In this document: piece after piece, positions 17,823 to 28,278 of the stretch | Position numbering within the stretch: position 1 is the stretch's first letter | How the letters are laid out: every line of letters starts with the position of its first letter | Source: Bacteriovoracaceae bacterium UBA3083 | GTDB lineage: Bacteria > Bdellovibrionota > Bacteriovoracia > Bacteriovoracales > Bacteriovoracaceae | Assembly: GCA_002366565.1 (NCBI GenBank) | Contig: DFBJ01000007.1 | Location: 223,020 to 287,019, forward strand | DNA length: 64,000 bases | Direction of reading: 5' to 3' | Notes under the pieces: model-generated | The model's database searches: none | What the model was told of the DNA's origin: nothing | The model's input: the letters and a program-made list of their open reading frames with translations, nothing else | Translations under genes and position numbers: made by a program

Positions 17823-20800
17823 TTAGTAAGTACCTTATTTAGATCCTCTACCTTAAAAATCTTTCTATTCTTTTTAGGGTTAGGGTCTTCTTTTTTATCT
17901 ATGGTTTTTCTTTTCTTTTTAGTTTCGCTCTTAACAGTCTCTAATTTAGCTTGAGTCTCAATATACTGTTTACAAATTTTATCAAGTTCATCTGGTTTTA
18001 ATTCATTTAGCTTTTCATCTTCAAATGTACAAACAGTTTCACCATTGCTATTTTGTTTTATTTCTATCATGTACTTTTGATCATTGAGAAATATCTCTAT
18101 TGGTCCTGAATTATCTGAACTTCTTAAAATATCGTCAATTTGTTCATTTAAGCTCAAAGAGATTGCCGATGAATTACCTATTGTTTGAGAAGGAGCTAGT
18201 GGATTATTAGAGTTACTTGTAAACTGATCAGGCTCACTTATTGTCTCGTTCTCTTGAGGATTAGTTTGATCACTAGATGATTTTACCTGTGACGTATTTT
18301 TTAGAGAATGTTTAGGTAAAACTGTACTTTTAATAGGTTCGCTATTTTTTGATGTAGAGTCATTTTCAACATTTGAAACCTCTGCTTTAACTATTTCAGT
18401 TTTATTTTTAAGTTTTTCAATTTCTTTCTTAAGCTTTTCAAGCTCAGGGTTTACAACAGATGAACTCTCTTTTGTCGTAGCTATATTTTTCTTTTTTTCA
18501 TTTATCATACTCTCTAATTTAGATATGTAGTCTAGTAAGTCATCATCAGACTTTCCTTTTACTTCATCTTCTAAGTCTGAGTTAGACATACTTTCAAGCT
18601 CTTTTTTTGAAATGTCATCTTTTTTAGAATTATTGAAAAAATTAAATTTTGAGAGAAAGCTGCTCTTTTCTTCTGGGGGATTTACAGCAGCTTTTGTAGT
18701 AACATTTTGATTACTAGCAATATTTATATCTTGTTCTGGAGCAATAGGAGAGTTTACTGGTAATGAACTTGAACTCTCTGGTTTTAATTCTGTACTTATT
18801 GAAGAAGCAATTTCAAATAATTTATCCTCTTTTCCTGTTTGGGACTCATAGTACATACCGGCCATATTTGTACTGTTATTAGCTTGGGCGAAGTCACTTC
18901 TGTAGTCATTTTTCTCAAGCTCTTTACAGAGACTAGGGTACAACTGAATTTTTTCACTTATAGTATTTATAAGGTCTGATAGGGACATTGAGTTATTGTT
19001 AGAACAAGTGCTTTGAAAATTATTATTAGGAGAGGTTTTATTAATTGCTTCGGTTGTTGCTATTGACCCAATTTGATCAATACAGTTTGTATCAACTCTA
19101 TCTATAAATTCTTTTTGAATTGCACAGTATGAAGTTTCAAATTGAGACTGGCAGCTTTGTTCAATTGAATCATCACTCTTGTTTGGATGATAAGCATCAA
19201 GGTTATTTGTTAGATCTCTCGAGTACCTTCTATCTTTAAAGTTTTTTAAAAATAAATTTTCAAACTCAGATTTTGATTGGTTTGGTCTTTGAATATCATA
19301 AACTTCGTTAGCAACATTTCTTATTTCATCTTCTTGTCTTTCTTGAAGGACATTCTTAATTCTATCTAGGCCTTGGAAAAAATGTTTTATTTCTCTAACA
19401 CCTTTCTTCGTTGGTTTTATATTTCTTTCCGTATTTTTTTTCATATTATTGAGTGTCGATAGGGATATTATCCTTTTCGCTTCTTCAAACCTTGCAATTT
19501 GTTCGTTATTATTTTTATAGGAGTTAGAATTTTTCTTACCAAGAAACTGATCTTCTAATAAATCAAGAGCCTTCTTAGAATCATTATTATTTAAGCTTTT
19601 GATAACACTTGTAATATCTTTTTTAAACTGATTATTCATCAAGTGATTTGGATCAAGGTTTGAATCTAGTTTGTTTTTATAAACTAAGAGGCGTCCATTT
19701 TTATCGATAGTGTGGAGATCCTTTTGTTCACAATATAAGTTTTTTAGACCCAATGTATTTTTATTCTTGAAATCTTGATCTTCTTCTAGAAATGTCTCAA
19801 TTAATGTAGGGTCATCATAGGCAAGGTCAGCATCTGTACATATTGCTTGTGCTAGTTCGTCAGCTGTAGATATACAGTCAATCTTACTAGACATGGCCAA
19901 GAACTTCATCCAACGATTTTTATTTTTACCTGTTAAAAGTTGATTAAGGGTTAGCTCTTTCCCTGATCTATCATTATCAATTTCTTTTAAAAAAGCTGGT
20001 AAGTTGTCTCTCGTTAAAGTCTTTATGAGTGGGTGAATATCCATTCCCGATTCTTTTACATAGTTGTTAAATTCTTCTCTTAATGTTGGAGAATTTAAAT
20101 CTCGACCCTTGATAAAAGAACCAAATGAAGCTTTTAAGTTTACGGCATTTTCATCATACTTCATTCTAATATATTTCTTTTCCATCTCTTTTGGATCTTG
20201 AAAGCATGAATTTACACTTCTTTTAATATTTTGACCTAATGAAGCCTCTTGTTTTATACCATTGAGTAAATTATCAAATGTCTCATCGATGCTATCTTTA
20301 TTTATTTTAATACCTAATGTGTTACCAAACATATTTTGAATACGATCTATAGCCTCTTTGGAATTACTTGCGCATCCTTTTAGATTTGCAAGGCGCAGAA
20401 ATTTCTCTTTGAAGAAATTTCTAGAAAAGCAGCTTCTTACTTTTTTATTCTTTTCAGTCAGTAGGATTTCATTGTTTTTTATTGTTTGAATTTTTCTTTT
20501 AAATCTTTCTCCAATATTTTTTTGAATTTTTTGCTTTAACTTTTCTTTAAATTCGAGGTTCTTTTTTTCAAGGTCATCTCCATAGTCATTTTTTAAGGAC
20601 TCTGTTACACAATCACAGTTGATATTTTCATAAATATTTGGAGATTGGTTTCTTGATTTATCTAAGCATGAACTACTTCTTTGATATTTCTTTTGGGTAT
20701 TTAGAAATGTATTGAAAATTGGTTGGTCTGGACAGTCTAGATTCTGAATCTTATTGTCTTTCGTGATCTTTACTTCTTCTACGCAATTAACTTTGTCACT

Positions 20801-20947
20801 AATATTTTTCAAGTTCTTAGTGTTAAAGATAGAGTATTGTTCTTTAAGACATCTTATGCCTTTTTTCGCTATTAATTCTTCATTAATCAAATCACCAAAT
20901 GATGATGAATTGATTAAAACTATTAATGTTATAAGAGCTGTTCTCAT
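17819..20947 (-). CDS. Very large exported helical protein, 1042 aa, Asn/Lys/Ser-rich
   Basis: No recognised domain. A signal peptide (MRTALITLIVLINSSSFG) starts at an ATG preceded by GAGGAAA. The N-terminal part (to about residue 240) carries many cysteines (for example CLKEQ, NCVEEV, CDCVTES), probably disulfide-bonded in the periplasm. The middle is helical, and residues about 690-960 are low-complexity Ser/Asn/Lys/Glu with coiled-coil stretches. The basic C-terminus (ETKKKRKTIDKKEDPNPKK) is unusual. It resembles in style the 692-residue exported protein at 29668-31746. Surface or periplasmic role is inference. Confidence 0.7.
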   Translation of the reverse strand: MRTALITLIVLINSSSFGDLINEELIAKKGIRCLKEQYSIFNTKNLKNISDKVNCVEEVKITKDNKIQNLDCPDQPIFNTFLNTQKKYQRSSSCLDKSRNQSPNIYENINCDCVTESLKNDYGDDLEKKNLEFKEKLKQKIQKNIGERFKRKIQTIKNNEILLTEKNKKVRSCFSRNFFKEKFLRLANLKGCASNSKEAIDRIQNMFGNTLGIKINKDSIDETFDNLLNGIKQEASLGQNIKRSVNSCFQDPKEMEKKYIRMKYDENAVNLKASFGSFIKGRDLNSPTLREEFNNYVKESGMDIHPLIKTLTRDNLPAFLKEIDNDRSGKELTLNQLLTGKNKNRWMKFLAMSSKIDCISTADELAQAICTDADLAYDDPTLIETFLEEDQDFKNKNTLGLKNLYCEQKDLHTIDKNGRLLVYKNKLDSNLDPNHLMNNQFKKDITSVIKSLNNNDSKKALDLLEDQFLGKKNSNSYKNNNEQIARFEEAKRIISLSTLNNMKKNTERNIKPTKKGVREIKHFFQGLDRIKNVLQERQEDEIRNVANEVYDIQRPNQSKSEFENLFLKNFKDRRYSRDLTNNLDAYHPNKSDDSIEQSCQSQFETSYCAIQKEFIDRVDTNCIDQIGSIATTEAINKTSPNNNFQSTCSNNNSMSLSDLINTISEKIQLYPSLCKELEKNDYRSDFAQANNSTNMAGMYYESQTGKEDKLFEIASSISTELKPESSSSLPVNSPIAPEQDINIASNQNVTTKAAVNPPEEKSSFLSKFNFFNNSKKDDISKKELESMSNSDLEDEVKGKSDDDLLDYISKLESMINEKKKNIATTKESSSVVNPELEKLKKEIEKLKNKTEIVKAEVSNVENDSTSKNSEPIKSTVLPKHSLKNTSQVKSSSDQTNPQENETISEPDQFTSNSNNPLAPSQTIGNSSAISLSLNEQIDDILRSSDNSGPIEIFLNDQKYMIEIKQNSNGETVCTFEDEKLNELKPDELDKICKQYIETQAKLETVKSETKKKRKTIDKKEDPNPKKNRKIFKVEDLNKVLTN

Positions 20948-21027
20948 AATATTTCCTCATCTATATCTATTTATGTTATCGGTATAGATGAGTAAAAAGA
21001 TTAGTTGTTTGCCTCAAGTACTCGAAT

Positions 21028-21729
21028 TTACATACTTTTTAGTAGTTGTATTCGCTCTGTTAACACTTTTGATTGAGTTAGAGATCTTCCCATCACAAGA
21101 AATGATGCTCCCTTTTCAAGAGCTTTTTCTGGAGAGAGTACTCTTTTTTGATCTCCAAAATTTGCTTCCTTAATTTCATCATCAAATCTTATTCCTGGAC
21201 ACATTGATAACAGATTTAAATTAAGCCCATTCAATATCATCAATTCGTTAGGTGAGCATACAACGCCATCTACTTGACTTTCATGTGCTAGTTGGAAGAG
21301 GTTTGAAAAAAGCTTGTTATTATCTGATATACCCCAGATTTTTTCTATATCTTTCTGATCTAGTGAAGTCAGAATACTAACTCCTAATAATTTACACTCT
21401 GGTAGGAACTGATTTCTTGCTTCTACACTGGCCTTAAGCATATTTATCCCACCACTTAAGTGCAGCGTTAGGAATTTAATCGGAAGACCTTTTAGCGATC
21501 TTATTGCCTTGCTGACAGTATTAGGAATATCGTGAAGTTTTAAGTCTAAAAAAATATCTACTTTATATTTATTATATATTTCTTCTACAAAGTCTCTCCC
21601 GTATAGGTTAAATAATTCGAGTCCAATCTTTACGCACACTATTTCATTATTAGATCTCTCTAGGAAAGCATAAATATCTTCTTTAGACATATTATCAAGT
21701 GCAACGTAGATACTTTTCATTTTACTCAT
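21028..21729 (-). CDS. pyrF: Orotidine 5'-phosphate decarboxylase
   Basis: Last step of de novo UMP synthesis, decarboxylating OMP in the cytosol. The 233 residues show the active-site motif DLKLHDIPNT with D62, K64 and D67, and the phosphate-gripping PGIRF and MGRSLTQ loops. The ATG overlaps the carAB stop as ATGA, and AGGAG sits 8 nt ahead inside carAB, so it is translationally coupled to its pathway partner. No missing catalytic residue. Confidence 0.95.
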   Translation of the reverse strand: MSKMKSIYVALDNMSKEDIYAFLERSNNEIVCVKIGLELFNLYGRDFVEEIYNKYKVDIFLDLKLHDIPNTVSKAIRSLKGLPIKFLTLHLSGGINMLKASVEARNQFLPECKLLGVSILTSLDQKDIEKIWGISDNNKLFSNLFQLAHESQVDGVVCSPNELMILNGLNLNLLSMCPGIRFDDEIKEANFGDQKRVLSPEKALEKGASFLVMGRSLTQSKVLTERIQLLKSM

Positions 21730-24700
21730 TGATGTATCTCCTGAAGACTAATAGGCTGTAGTGCCGTTAGGTCACTTTCAGTTATTGACTCTATTACGGC
21801 CACAATATTTTCTACCCTTGTAAAGCAAGGGATGGCATAAGTTGTTGCGGAGTTTCTTATGTGTTCTCCATCGGACTTAGATGTACCCTTATCCATTGGG
21901 GTGTTGAATACCATTACTATTTCATCTTCTCTAAGAACATCAATCAGAGAGATATTATTCTCTTCATGTATTTTAGCAACTTGCTCACAAGGGATACCTT
22001 GGTTCTTGATAAATCTACAAGTTCCTCCAGTTGCACAAAAAGTATAGCCTTTATCTTGTAGTAGTTTTAGATAGGGAAGTACGGCCGCTTTACTGTGATC
22101 TGCCAAGGACATGAGTATTTTTCCTGGAGTATTAATATTAGGGTAGTTTCCAAGATAAGACTTCAAAATAGCATGATTTTTATTTGAATCTGTACCTAGA
22201 GTCTCCCCTGTTGATCTCATTTTAGGTCCAAGAATAATATTGTCTTGTATAAAACGGTCAAATGGAAAAGTCGATTGCTTTACGCAGTAATGACTACTTT
22301 GATTACTATCCCAGCTTTCTATTTGTAGGCCAAGCATTGCTCGCGTAGCGATTTGTGGTAAAGAAAAATTGATCGCCTTACTTAAGAAAGGAAGTGTTCT
22401 AGACCCTCTAGGGTTTGCTTCAATACAGTATATAAGGTTGTCCTTTACTGCATATTGAAAATTAATAGGACCTATAATATCTAATTCTTTTGCTAAATCC
22501 TCAGATATCTTTTTCATTTGTTCTGTTAATTTTTTAGTAAGTCTTACTGGTGGAGATATCATTCCAGAATCTCCTGAGTGAACTCCTGCGTATTCAATAT
22601 GTTCACAAACTGTGAAGACGCAATTACCTTTATGATCTCTTATTAGGTCTACGTCATACTCAATTGCTTCTTCTAAGTAAGTTTCAACTTGAAAAATCGT
22701 TGAACTCTGTTTTAGTTGATCAAGGAGAGGCTTTGGCAGGTTTTCAACATCTTCGTGTGAGTGAAAGATGTACATACTTTCACCACCTATTACATAACTA
22801 GGTCTTATGATTACTGGTAAACCTATTTCTGTTAGTGCATTGATTAAGTTTTTATATCCTTGAACTTCTTTTGCTTTAGTATGTGAAAGGTCGACTTTTT
22901 TAGTTATTTGACTAAAAAGTTTTCTGTCCTCTGTTAAGTTTAAGGTATTTAGGTCAGGACCAAGAAAATTGAATTTCTTAAATTCATTTCTAAAGCTATC
23001 TTCAATGTACGATCGAATATTTATCCCTGTTTGGCCTGAGAAAGAAGTGATGACACCATATGGATTTTCATTAATTAAAATATCAAAGAGATCTTCTGAA
23101 TATAGTGGACTTAGATAAAGCCTATTTGAACTGTCATAATCTGTACTAACAGTTTCAGGGTTAGAATTGATCATTATTGATTGGATACCTTCTTCTTCAA
23201 GTTGTTGGCATGACTTCACACAAGAGTAGTCAAATTCTATTCCTTGTCCAATTCTGTTAGGTCCTGAACCAAGGATAACAACAGATTTTCCATTTTTACT
23301 CAAAGATTGAGCCTCATTTTCTTCCCAGTAAGTAGAGTAAAAGTAAGGCGTCTCTGCATTAAACTCACCAGAGCACGTATCAACAGCTTTATAGATAGGG
23401 AAGACTCTCTCATCAAATCTCTTTTGTAAGATATCTTTTTGACCTTGATCTGTTAAAAGAGCTAAATACTTATCAGAGAATCCTAGTCTCTTATAATTAA
23501 GTAAGTTTTCTCTTTCTGCTAAAAGCGTTTTATCTAGTTTCAACTTTTGTTCTGCAACGTAGACAAGTGAGACTTGGTCTATAAACCACTTTGATATTTT
23601 TGACTTTTCTTGAACTTCTTCAATTGTCATTTCTTGTCTGAGGCCCTCTAAAGCACTCAGTAGTGAAAGCTCTAATGGAGAGCCAAGTCTATCTTCTATA
23701 TACTCACGAGTAATACTGACTGGTGATGTTTTTAGTTGTGATAATGTAGGAATTTCTAAACCAAGTTCAAGTGATCTAAGAGCTTTAAAGAAAGCTTCAT
23801 TGAAAGATGATCCTAGCGCCAATACTTCGCCTACTGATCTCATTTGAGGTCCAAGTTCCTGGGAAGAAGATGGAAACTTTGAGAAAGGAAAAATTGGTAT
23901 TTTCACTGCCACATAATCTAGACTAGGCTCAAAGGCAACTGGTGACGCTTTAGTTATGTCATTTAAGATTTCTCTTAATGTATACCCGATAGCTAGTAGG
24001 GCAGATATTTTTGCTATAGGATAACCCGTTGCTTTTGAAGCAAGTGCTGATGATCTAGATACTCTAGGATTCATTTCGATGACGACAATATCATCTTCGT
24101 TTTCTGGGTTTATAGCAAATTGTACATTTGCTCCTCCGGCAACTACACCCATGTGTTTTGCAATCGTTAGAGACATTGTTCTTAGTTGCTGGTAGCAGCG
24201 ATCACTTATTGTTTGAGCAGGAGCAACTGTTATTGAGTCTCCAGTATGAATTCCGCATGGGTCAACATTTTCGATAGAACAAATTATGACTCCATTCTTA
24301 TCTTTATCAACCATCACTTCTAATTCAATTTCTTTCCACCCTAGAAGAGATTTTTCCATTGTTATTGGGAACTTTAAATCACTTGTGAAAACTTCTTTCA
24401 AGTCTTCTAGATTATGAATGAGAGCAGCTCCTTTTCCTCCAAGAGCGAAGTCTCGTCTTATAATTAGAGGATATTCGACTTTTTCATTTGCAAGTTTGAT
24501 TGCTTCTTCTGCTGAGTGGGCCCTAAATCTTTTTCCTGTTTGATATCCAAGTTTATCTAACTCTATTGCAAACAAAGCTCTATCTTCAGTTTTATTAATT
24601 GTATCTACATTTGCTCCAAGTAGTGCAACTCCATTGTCCCCAAGATAGTTTTCTTCTTCTAGCTCAATACAGATATTTAAAGCTGTCTGACCACCCATCG

Positions 24701-26135
24701 TTGATAGTACAGCATCAACTTGTTCTTTCTTTATGATTTTCTTAATAGTATCTTTTGTAATTGGCTCTATATAAGTTCTGTAGGCCATATCCGGATCTGT
24801 CATTATTGTAGCAGGATTAGAGTTTAAAAGAACAACATCTATTCCTTCTTCTTTTAATGCTTTACAGGCTTGAGTTCCAGAGTAGTCAAACTCACTTGCT
24901 TGTCCGATTTTTATTGGCCCTGATCCAATTAATAGGATCTTCTTATAGGGAATATCTTTCTTTTCAACATTATGAACATCAATCATAGGGTGAAGATCTT
25001 TCATATCAATTGATTGATGTGTATCTACTTTTAAGTAATCTTCTATCTCTCTAAAGAAGACACTTGCATCACTAGGGCCTGGGTTCGACTCAGGGTGAAA
25101 CTGAACACTTTTAACCTTATGATCAGTTGAAGAAATACCTTCTACTGAAAGATCAAATAATGAAATATGTTGAATGAAAAAATCTCTATTTGAAATATTA
25201 CTCTTAGAAATTTTTTCAAAACTTTTTTGATCTACTGAGTATCCATGATTTTGACTAGTAATTAAAATCTCTCCTGACACATTGTCAAAGCATGGATGAT
25301 TAACTCCTCTTTGTCCGAAAGGTAATTTAATCACTTCACTTTCAAGTGCAAGAGAAATTAGCTGATGTCCCAAGCAAATTCCTCTTATAGGGATATCTGT
25401 CTTTAGTAACTCTTTTACAACTTCTATTTCTGTCGAGTAATTTCTTGGATCGCCTGGTCCATTTGAAAGAAATATGAGAGATGGTGAAAGGTCCATAATC
25501 TCTTTGGCTGTACTATTGTAGGGAAGCATCACTAATGGTTTATTTAAATGCTCTAAGTTTTTTGTAATAGAATCCTTTATACCGTAATTGATAATTACTA
25601 TTGGATTATCACCTTCTTTTAGAGTTATCTTTTTATCAATTGATACTTTGGAAAGATCTTCACAAGAGAGCTGTACTTTCTCAAATTCCATTTTGGTTGG
25701 AGCTTTCTCTCTTGTCGTAACTACGGATTTATGACTTCCTTTCTTGTTCACTAGATACTTAACAAGTCTTCTTGTATCCAAATGACTTATTAATGGAATA
25801 GATATATTGTTTAAAATTTTATTTGGTGAAAAGTTTCTAGCAATAATTGTCTTAGCGTGTACTTGTTCTGACTGACTTACGCGCTCATCATATTCGTAAT
25901 TACCAATATGTGAGTTTGAGAAGATTATATGTTGTCCTAGAAAAGATGGGTCCGTAATAGTTTCTTGGTAGCCACTCATTCCTGTCGTAAAAGCTGCCTC
26001 TCCCCAGATACCTTCTTTAAGCTCTTCATCATCTTCTGCGCGATTGACTTTGGCCTTAAATACTTCTCCATCATCGAAATGAATGTAGACAGTTGATTGT
26101 TCTAAAGATGTATGAAAATCAAAAATATTAGACAT
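21726..26135 (-). CDS. carAB: Carbamoyl-phosphate synthase, small and large subunits fused (CarA-CarB)
   Basis: One 1469-residue frame holds both CPSase subunits, normally separate genes (about 380 and 1070 residues). The CarA part (1-368) has the class-I amidotransferase triad Cys254 (GICLGHQ), His347 and Glu349 (HPES). A linker of roughly 28 residues follows, then the CarB part starts near 396 (ILLIGSGPIKIGQASEFD), with both ATP-grasp halves (second half near GSGPNRIGQGIEFD) and a C-terminal MGS-like allosteric domain (CATGGTCRF). It makes carbamoyl phosphate for pyrimidines and arginine. GGGAG lies 11 nt before the ATG. It follows pyrB by 74 nt and overlaps pyrF. Confidence 0.96.
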   Translation of the reverse strand: MSNIFDFHTSLEQSTVYIHFDDGEVFKAKVNRAEDDEELKEGIWGEAAFTTGMSGYQETITDPSFLGQHIIFSNSHIGNYEYDERVSQSEQVHAKTIIARNFSPNKILNNISIPLISHLDTRRLVKYLVNKKGSHKSVVTTREKAPTKMEFEKVQLSCEDLSKVSIDKKITLKEGDNPIVIINYGIKDSITKNLEHLNKPLVMLPYNSTAKEIMDLSPSLIFLSNGPGDPRNYSTEIEVVKELLKTDIPIRGICLGHQLISLALESEVIKLPFGQRGVNHPCFDNVSGEILITSQNHGYSVDQKSFEKISKSNISNRDFFIQHISLFDLSVEGISSTDHKVKSVQFHPESNPGPSDASVFFREIEDYLKVDTHQSIDMKDLHPMIDVHNVEKKDIPYKKILLIGSGPIKIGQASEFDYSGTQACKALKEEGIDVVLLNSNPATIMTDPDMAYRTYIEPITKDTIKKIIKKEQVDAVLSTMGGQTALNICIELEEENYLGDNGVALLGANVDTINKTEDRALFAIELDKLGYQTGKRFRAHSAEEAIKLANEKVEYPLIIRRDFALGGKGAALIHNLEDLKEVFTSDLKFPITMEKSLLGWKEIELEVMVDKDKNGVIICSIENVDPCGIHTGDSITVAPAQTISDRCYQQLRTMSLTIAKHMGVVAGGANVQFAINPENEDDIVVIEMNPRVSRSSALASKATGYPIAKISALLAIGYTLREILNDITKASPVAFEPSLDYVAVKIPIFPFSKFPSSSQELGPQMRSVGEVLALGSSFNEAFFKALRSLELGLEIPTLSQLKTSPVSITREYIEDRLGSPLELSLLSALEGLRQEMTIEEVQEKSKISKWFIDQVSLVYVAEQKLKLDKTLLAERENLLNYKRLGFSDKYLALLTDQGQKDILQKRFDERVFPIYKAVDTCSGEFNAETPYFYSTYWEENEAQSLSKNGKSVVILGSGPNRIGQGIEFDYSCVKSCQQLEEEGIQSIMINSNPETVSTDYDSSNRLYLSPLYSEDLFDILINENPYGVITSFSGQTGINIRSYIEDSFRNEFKKFNFLGPDLNTLNLTEDRKLFSQITKKVDLSHTKAKEVQGYKNLINALTEIGLPVIIRPSYVIGGESMYIFHSHEDVENLPKPLLDQLKQSSTIFQVETYLEEAIEYDVDLIRDHKGNCVFTVCEHIEYAGVHSGDSGMISPPVRLTKKLTEQMKKISEDLAKELDIIGPINFQYAVKDNLIYCIEANPRGSRTLPFLSKAINFSLPQIATRAMLGLQIESWDSNQSSHYCVKQSTFPFDRFIQDNIILGPKMRSTGETLGTDSNKNHAILKSYLGNYPNINTPGKILMSLADHSKAAVLPYLKLLQDKGYTFCATGGTCRFIKNQGIPCEQVAKIHEENNISLIDVLREDEIVMVFNTPMDKGTSKSDGEHIRNSATTYAIPCFTRVENIVAVIESITESDLTALQPISLQEIHQ

Positions 26136-26209
26136 GAGTATGCTTCTCCCTTAATTTATAGAAAACAATGCAATATAAGAATTTTATAAGAAAACTTGAG
26201 GCTAAGAAA

Positions 26210-27163
26210 TTAGAATTTGAAAAATGTATTCTCATTGAACCCAATGTTCTTCGCTCCATTTTGTAACATAGCTTGTATTAGTGCCATTCTAAGGTAGATT
26301 GAATTTCTAACTTGTTCATGACCAAGATAGTATTTTGAATTTATTAATTGATTACAGATCTCCACTCCAATATTTGCTGGTCCTGGGTGTAGTACTGGTA
26401 TTTTTCTACTTAAAGATTCAATCATCTCTAAAGTGAATCCATACTTTTCAGAATAATCTAGTAAGTTGTTCTCTTCATTATGAGTATGTCTTTCAGTTTG
26501 AACTCTTAGTAGATAAAGAATATCTGAACGCTTAAGTACCTCTTCTCGATCATAAGTTACTTCAACCTCTTTAGGTAGTTGATCTGGTAGAAAACTTTTT
26601 GGACCAAAGAGAAGAATTTTAGCTCCAAATTGAGGTAGTAGCTTTATAAGAGAATGTCCAACTCTAGAGTGTATATTATCACCTGCTATACAGAACGTTT
26701 TCCCTTTAAGTTCAATCCCACATTCAATTAGCGTAAACACATCAAGTAAGGCCTGAGTAGGGTGTTCATTTACTCCATCACCACCATTAATTATTTTTAT
26801 TGGTGGCTTCTCTTTAAACTCTGATAACTGATTTGAAACAGATGTTCTTATAATACATAGGTCAACACCTTGATCATTTAGAGTTAGTAGAGTTTGTTCC
26901 AGAGATTCTCCTTTTTTTAAAGATGATTTCTCTGAATTAAAGTCTATATATGTACATCCTAGCTTAGAAATAGCAATTTCAAATGAATGCTTTGTTCTCG
27001 TTGAATTTTCTAAGAATGATGTGGCTATGATAGGTGTTTTATTTGAAAAGTAGAAAGGAGTGTCTGAGCGATTTTTTATTCGATGGGCCAACCCTAGGAC
27101 ACCATCTATTTGTCGCTTACTCAAGTCTTCAATTGACTCTAAAACAGAGGGGAAATTCTCCAT
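26210..27163 (-). CDS. pyrB: Aspartate carbamoyltransferase catalytic chain
   Basis: Condenses carbamoyl phosphate and aspartate to carbamoyl-aspartate. The 317 residues hold the carbamoyl-phosphate motif STRTKHS (S54-T57), the GDGVNEHPTQALLD region and a VLHPGPANIGVEI segment near the C-terminus. The start is supported by AAAGGAAA just upstream. It heads the leftward unit with carAB and pyrF; it is divergent from the gene at 27265. No pyrI regulatory subunit or pyrC is next to it. Confidence 0.94.
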   Translation of the reverse strand: MENFPSVLESIEDLSKRQIDGVLGLAHRIKNRSDTPFYFSNKTPIIATSFLENSTRTKHSFEIAISKLGCTYIDFNSEKSSLKKGESLEQTLLTLNDQGVDLCIIRTSVSNQLSEFKEKPPIKIINGGDGVNEHPTQALLDVFTLIECGIELKGKTFCIAGDNIHSRVGHSLIKLLPQFGAKILLFGPKSFLPDQLPKEVEVTYDREEVLKRSDILYLLRVQTERHTHNEENNLLDYSEKYGFTLEMIESLSRKIPVLHPGPANIGVEICNQLINSKYYLGHEQVRNSIYLRMALIQAMLQNGAKNIGFNENTFFKF

Positions 27164-27264
27164 TTCGTTTCCTTTCCAAGTTCTTCGGAATTTGATATTT
27201 TCGTTAGTAAGTCTATTAGACTATAATGACATTGAAAACTCCTTTTTAAAATAAGTTGTAAAAT

Positions 27265-28278
27265 ATGCGAGAATATCAACCAATTGACACTGTTGCCCAA
27301 AAAGAGGCCCTCATAAATGAGTTCAAAGGTAACCTTTTTGAGTACCTTGTTGCACAAAATCTTTCTAGGCACTTCAAAATAGAAGGGGACTTTGTACGTT
27401 CTTTTGGTGGCGATATCAGAAGGCAACTTACTGAGTATGACCATTGGTTGCGTGTTAATGAACCTTCATTGATTAAACATTTACCACTTCTAGCAAATCA
27501 AGTCTCAAAAGAACTTGTTCCAACACTGCCAAGCAATGTAGATAAGATCCTTGTAATTGGAAAAAGTGCTGGAGGATCTCATAATAAATCATGGGATGAA
27601 GCAGATATAATTATTGAAGCAGATTCTGGTGTATTTCCTATTTCATTGAAGCTTTGTAAGTCAAATGCTTTTGTTAATACTAAAAGTGCAGGAATCAAAA
27701 GTTTTATTTCTCAATACTTTGATTCATTCGAAAAGAGTCAATATTTTCAAAACCTAATAAATGAAGGTGTAGAGAGAAGATTCTTACAAATGGCAAATGA
27801 GTTACATGATAAAGCTTCATTAGAGTTCTTCGGTCGCTTCGACCATCGTTGGACTGAGGCTGGATTTAGTGAATTACCTGGTCAGCTTCCTGAAGATTTC
27901 AATAAGATTGTTGTTCAAACTTATTACGACGCAGTTTTAGATGTATATAATTGTCTAACAGAGCTTAAGAATACGGATACTGAGTTATTCTCTAAGAGTA
28001 TTCTTCCTCTTATTGGTATTGGTAATCCTGATATTATCCAAGTCACTTGCTTCCATAAAGAAAAGAAAGGTGAGAAGTATCTTCCAAGTGGTGTACATGT
28101 AATTAAATCAAGTGATCTAGTGTCAGGAGAAGGATTAGAGATACTCCCTCTCAAAAGTGGTATTAGTTCACTTGAACTACACGTTGGAAACATAAGATTA
28201 CAAATTAGGATAAAACCAATGAATAAGTTCACAAGTGCTGCTTTTAAAGTCAATTGCTCTATTAAGGAATTAGTATGA
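27265..28278 (+). CDS. Hypothetical protein, possible type II restriction-endonuclease-like fold
   Basis: 337 residues, no signal peptide. I do not recognise a named family. The central segment DEADIIIEADSG...PISLKLCKS resembles a PD-(D/E)XK nuclease core in which the terminal E-x-K is S-x-K, followed by AFVNTKSAGIKSFI. The C-terminal LQIRIKPMNKF...FKVNCSI resembles the end of several type II restriction enzymes. An upstream helix has GNLFEYLV that could supply the first acid. The nuclease call is inference. Its stop overlaps the next gene's start as ATGA. The methyltransferase gene in this window lies 16 kb away. Confidence 0.5.
   Translation: MREYQPIDTVAQKEALINEFKGNLFEYLVAQNLSRHFKIEGDFVRSFGGDIRRQLTEYDHWLRVNEPSLIKHLPLLANQVSKELVPTLPSNVDKILVIGKSAGGSHNKSWDEADIIIEADSGVFPISLKLCKSNAFVNTKSAGIKSFISQYFDSFEKSQYFQNLINEGVERRFLQMANELHDKASLEFFGRFDHRWTEAGFSELPGQLPEDFNKIVVQTYYDAVLDVYNCLTELKNTDTELFSKSILPLIGIGNPDIIQVTCFHKEKKGEKYLPSGVHVIKSSDLVSGEGLEILPLKSGISSLELHVGNIRLQIRIKPMNKFTSAAFKVNCSIKELV

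Noticed and set aside
20988..21173. 61-codon frame opposite pyrF
   Set aside because: Antisense shadow of the pyrF 3' end, no ribosome site.
27139..27444. 101-codon leftward frame at the pyrB start
   Set aside because: Antisense to 27265 and overlapping pyrB; the ribosome site for pyrB lies inside it.
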